17,578 nt of DNA. Origin: CAUPWF01 sp964369425 (GTDB lineage: Bacteria; Bacillota; Clostridia; Lachnospirales; Lachnospiraceae). Position numbers and translations under genes: made by a program. Under the pieces are notes generated by a model that saw nothing but the letters and a program-made list of their open reading frames with translations, did no database searches and was not told the DNA's origin. Shown in pieces: positions 15,716 to 17,578 of the stretch (position 1 is the first letter of the stretch; every line of letters begins with the position of its first letter). Where the stretch lies: positions 1-17,578 of the forward strand of contig CAYJGW010000054.1 in NCBI GenBank assembly GCA_964369425.1. Direction: 5' to 3'.

Positions 15716-17097
15716 TGAGTTTGACTAGAGTACCAATCAAGGAGCAAGACCCTATAGTAAGGGGGAAAAACTTCGATGAAGTTTGCCTGGGATATGGCAA
15801 AGAGGAAGCAATGCAAGAGGCAGAGAGATGCTTGAATTGTAAAAATGCAAGGTGCGTAAAAGGCTGTCCAGTTGCAATTGACATCCCAACTTTTATTACG
15901 GAATTAAAAAATGGAGAAGTAGAAAATGCATATAAAACTATCGCAAAAGCTTCTTCTCTACCAGCAGTTTGTGGACGCGTGTGCCCACAGGAATCTCAAT
16001 GCGAAGGGCTTTGTGTGCGTGGAATCAAAGGTGAGCCAGTGGCAATTGGTAAATTAGAGCGATTTGTCGCAGACTATGCACTTTCAAATGGAATAAAATT
16101 TGAAAAACCAGAAAAAACAAACGGGAAAAAAGTAGCTGTAATAGGATCTGGTCCTGCTGGTCTTACTTGCGCAGGAGATTTGGCAAAACTTGGTTATGAA
16201 GTGACTGTTTTTGAAGCACTACATGAACTAGGTGGAGTTCTAGTTTATGGAATTCCAGAATTTCGTCTACCAAAGGTTGATATAGTAGCAAAAGAAATCA
16301 ACCAAGTAAAAGAACTAGGTGTAAAATTTGAAACAAACGTAGTAATTGGAAAATCAACAACTATCGATAGTCTGTTCGATGATGAAGGATTTGAAGCAAT
16401 CTTTATTGGATCTGGAGCTGGTCTCCCTAAATTTATGGGTATTCCAGGAGAAAACGCGAATAATGTATTCTCGGCAAATGAATATCTTACAAGAAACAAT
16501 CTTATGAAGGCATATTTGCATGGGTATGACACACCGATTGCAGCAGGAAGTAAAGTTGCAGTCATTGGTGGTGGGAATGTAGCGATGGATGCTGCAAGAA
16601 CAGCACTACGACTCGGAGCAGAAGTACATATTGTGTATAGAAGAAGTGAAGCGGAATTGCCAGCGCGTGTCGAGGAAGTGCATCATGCAAAAGAAGAAGG
16701 AGTTATTTTAGATATTCTTACTAATCCAAAAGAAATCTTGGTGGATGAACAAGGAAACGTGACGGGAATGAAGGTTGTTAAAATGGAGTTAGGTGAACCA
16801 GATGCTTCTGGAAGAAGAAGACCGATAGAAGTACCTGACTCTGAATATGAAATTGAATTAGATACAGTCATTATGTCCCTTGGCACTTCTCCAAACCCAT
16901 TGATATCATCTACTACAAAAGGGCTAGAAATCAATAAATGGAAGTGTATCGTTGCAGATGAAGAGTATGGTAAAACGACGAAAGAAGGAGTCTTTGCAGG
17001 TGGTGATGCAGTGACAGGGGCAGCGACAGTGATTCTTGCCATGGGAGCTGGAAAGAATGCTGCTAAAGGAATTCACGAATATTTGAAAGATAGATAA
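15715..17097 (+). CDS. nfnB: NADH-dependent ferredoxin:NADP+ oxidoreductase, beta (large) subunit; glutamate synthase small-chain-like
   Basis: A 460-residue iron-sulfur flavoprotein, often annotated as NADPH-dependent glutamate synthase (GltA). With NfnA it forms the bifurcating transhydrogenase and carries the second FAD. The N-terminal part holds two groups of four cysteines (C39, C42, C47, C51 and C86, C90, C96, C100) for two 4Fe-4S clusters. The FAD loop is GSGPAG (144-149), the NADP loop GGGNVAMD (285-292), and GVFAGGDAVTGAATVILAMG near the C-terminus is the second FAD contact. The start ATG 15715 follows GGAGGTGA (15701-15708) and overlaps the nfnA stop. No large glutamate synthase chain (gltB) lies nearby, and the pairing with nfnA argues for Nfn rather than glutamate synthesis. 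Confidence 0.94.
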   Translation: MSLTRVPIKEQDPIVRGKNFDEVCLGYGKEEAMQEAERCLNCKNARCVKGCPVAIDIPTFITELKNGEVENAYKTIAKASSLPAVCGRVCPQESQCEGLCVRGIKGEPVAIGKLERFVADYALSNGIKFEKPEKTNGKKVAVIGSGPAGLTCAGDLAKLGYEVTVFEALHELGGVLVYGIPEFRLPKVDIVAKEINQVKELGVKFETNVVIGKSTTIDSLFDDEGFEAIFIGSGAGLPKFMGIPGENANNVFSANEYLTRNNLMKAYLHGYDTPIAAGSKVAVIGGGNVAMDAARTALRLGAEVHIVYRRSEAELPARVEEVHHAKEEGVILDILTNPKEILVDEQGNVTGMKVVKMELGEPDASGRRRPIEVPDSEYEIELDTVIMSLGTSPNPLISSTTKGLEINKWKCIVADEEYGKTTKEGVFAGGDAVTGAATVILAMGAGKNAAKGIHEYLKDR

Positions 17098-17100
17098 AAT

Positions 17101-17578
17101 ATGAAGATAACCATAATTTCCGTAGGGAAAATCAAAGAAAAGTATCTAAAAGATGCTATTGCTGAGTATACAAAACGGTTGAGTAAATATTGTAAACTAG
17201 AGTTGATAGAAGTAGCTGATGAAAAAACTGTGGAAAACGCAAGTGCAATTGTTTGTGACAAGATTAGAGAGAAAGAAGCAGAACGTATTCTAAAGAATAT
17301 TAAGGAAGACTCATATGTTATCACCCTTGAAATCGATGGTGAAATGAATACATCAGAAGAATTAGCAAAAAAAATCGAAAAATTGGGTGTGATAGGGAAA
17401 AGCCATATAACTTTTGTAATAGGTGGATCTATCGGCCTCGATAAATCAGTCACAGCTCGTTCTAATTACCCACTTAGTTTTTCGATGATGACATTTCCAC
17501 ATCAATTAATGAAGGTGATATTGCTGGAACAAATTTATAGGTGCTACAGAATCAATGCAGGTGAACCATATCACAAGT
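17101..17578 (+). CDS. rlmH: 23S rRNA pseudouridine-1915 N3-methyltransferase RlmH (stop codon cut by window end)
   Basis: RlmH is a small SPOUT-class methyltransferase that uses S-adenosylmethionine to methylate pseudouridine 1915 in helix 69 of 23S rRNA on the assembled ribosome. Reading from ATG 17101 gives 159 residues up to base 17577, exactly the usual RlmH length and ending in the family terminus GEPYHK. Base 17578 is a T, the probable first base of the stop codon, so only the stop is missing. The knot region has FVIGGSIGL (105-113), the cofactor-binding glycine loop, and SMMTFPHQLMKVILLEQIYR follows. The start is three bases after the nfnB stop and has no clear Shine-Dalgarno site, so translation is probably coupled to nfnB. 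In the methicillin-resistance literature this gene is known as orfX, the attachment site of SCC elements in staphylococci. Confidence 0.95.
   Translation, partial: MKITIISVGKIKEKYLKDAIAEYTKRLSKYCKLELIEVADEKTVENASAIVCDKIREKEAERILKNIKEDSYVITLEIDGEMNTSEELAKKIEKLGVIGKSHITFVIGGSIGLDKSVTARSNYPLSFSMMTFPHQLMKVILLEQIYRCYRINAGEPYHK

Noticed and set aside
17101..17578. SCC-type mobile element junction at rlmH
   Set aside because: rlmH is the SCC attachment site in staphylococci, but this is not a staphylococcal context. The 3' end of the gene is at the window edge and no recombinase gene or repeat is visible.
10..17578. Minus-strand and plus-strand open frames of 60-180 codons lying inside the genes listed
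   Set aside because: They overlap well-supported genes in other frames, lack ribosome binding sites and show no recognisable protein features.

Overview
The window is an AT-rich chromosomal segment from a low-GC Gram-positive bacterium. It most likely comes from an anaerobic clostridium of the Lachnospiraceae type. I infer this from the proteins: a Rex redox sensor, a two-subunit NfnAB transhydrogenase, formate-THF ligase next to FolD, a TepA-SpoIIIE/FtsK pair and an EndoA-type MazF after alr. Strong Shine-Dalgarno sequences and consensus sigma-A promoters agree. I see no rRNA, tRNA, CRISPR array, insertion sequence or phage gene, and no gene-free stretch over 300 bases. The longest intergenic regions are about 180 bases (3232-3412) and 145 bases (1347-1491).

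Layout. On the minus strand, 63-1346 encodes a class I aminotransferase with its own promoter and terminator, and 1492-3231 encodes an ABC-F ATPase interrupted by a 100-N assembly gap. A divergent promoter region (about 3232-3412) separates these from plus-strand genes that run to the end of the window: rex, alr, mazF (no antitoxin gene beside it), a protein of unknown function with a C-terminal CFI-box-like module, and metY, closed by a strong terminator at 7899-7934. Next come tepA and then, from a promoter at 8661-8689, a tightly packed run: ftsK/spoIIIE, fhs, folD, a zinc-ribbon/TPR membrane protein, nfnA, nfnB and rlmH. Gaps in this run are 39 bases or less. The rlmH coding sequence is complete, but its stop codon is cut by the window edge.

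How the genes fit together. fhs and folD make and interconvert 10-formyl-, methenyl- and methylene-tetrahydrofolate, with FolD linked to NADP(H). NfnAB exchanges electrons between NADH, NADPH and ferredoxin, so the last operon joins one-carbon metabolism to NADPH supply. Rex, an NADH/NAD+ sensor, lies a few kilobases away, but I found no convincing Rex operator in the window. alr supplies D-alanine for peptidoglycan, metY makes homocysteine, and ftsK and rlmH serve chromosome segregation and ribosome maturation.

Most of the window is conserved housekeeping sequence, and I do not see a clearly new multi-gene system. The least explained parts are the CFI-box protein beside an antitoxin-less MazF, the zinc-ribbon/TPR/chitobiase-like membrane protein inside the C1-redox operon, and several unassigned inverted or direct repeats in promoter regions. 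Several start sites were moved from the longest open frame to one with a proper ribosome binding site.
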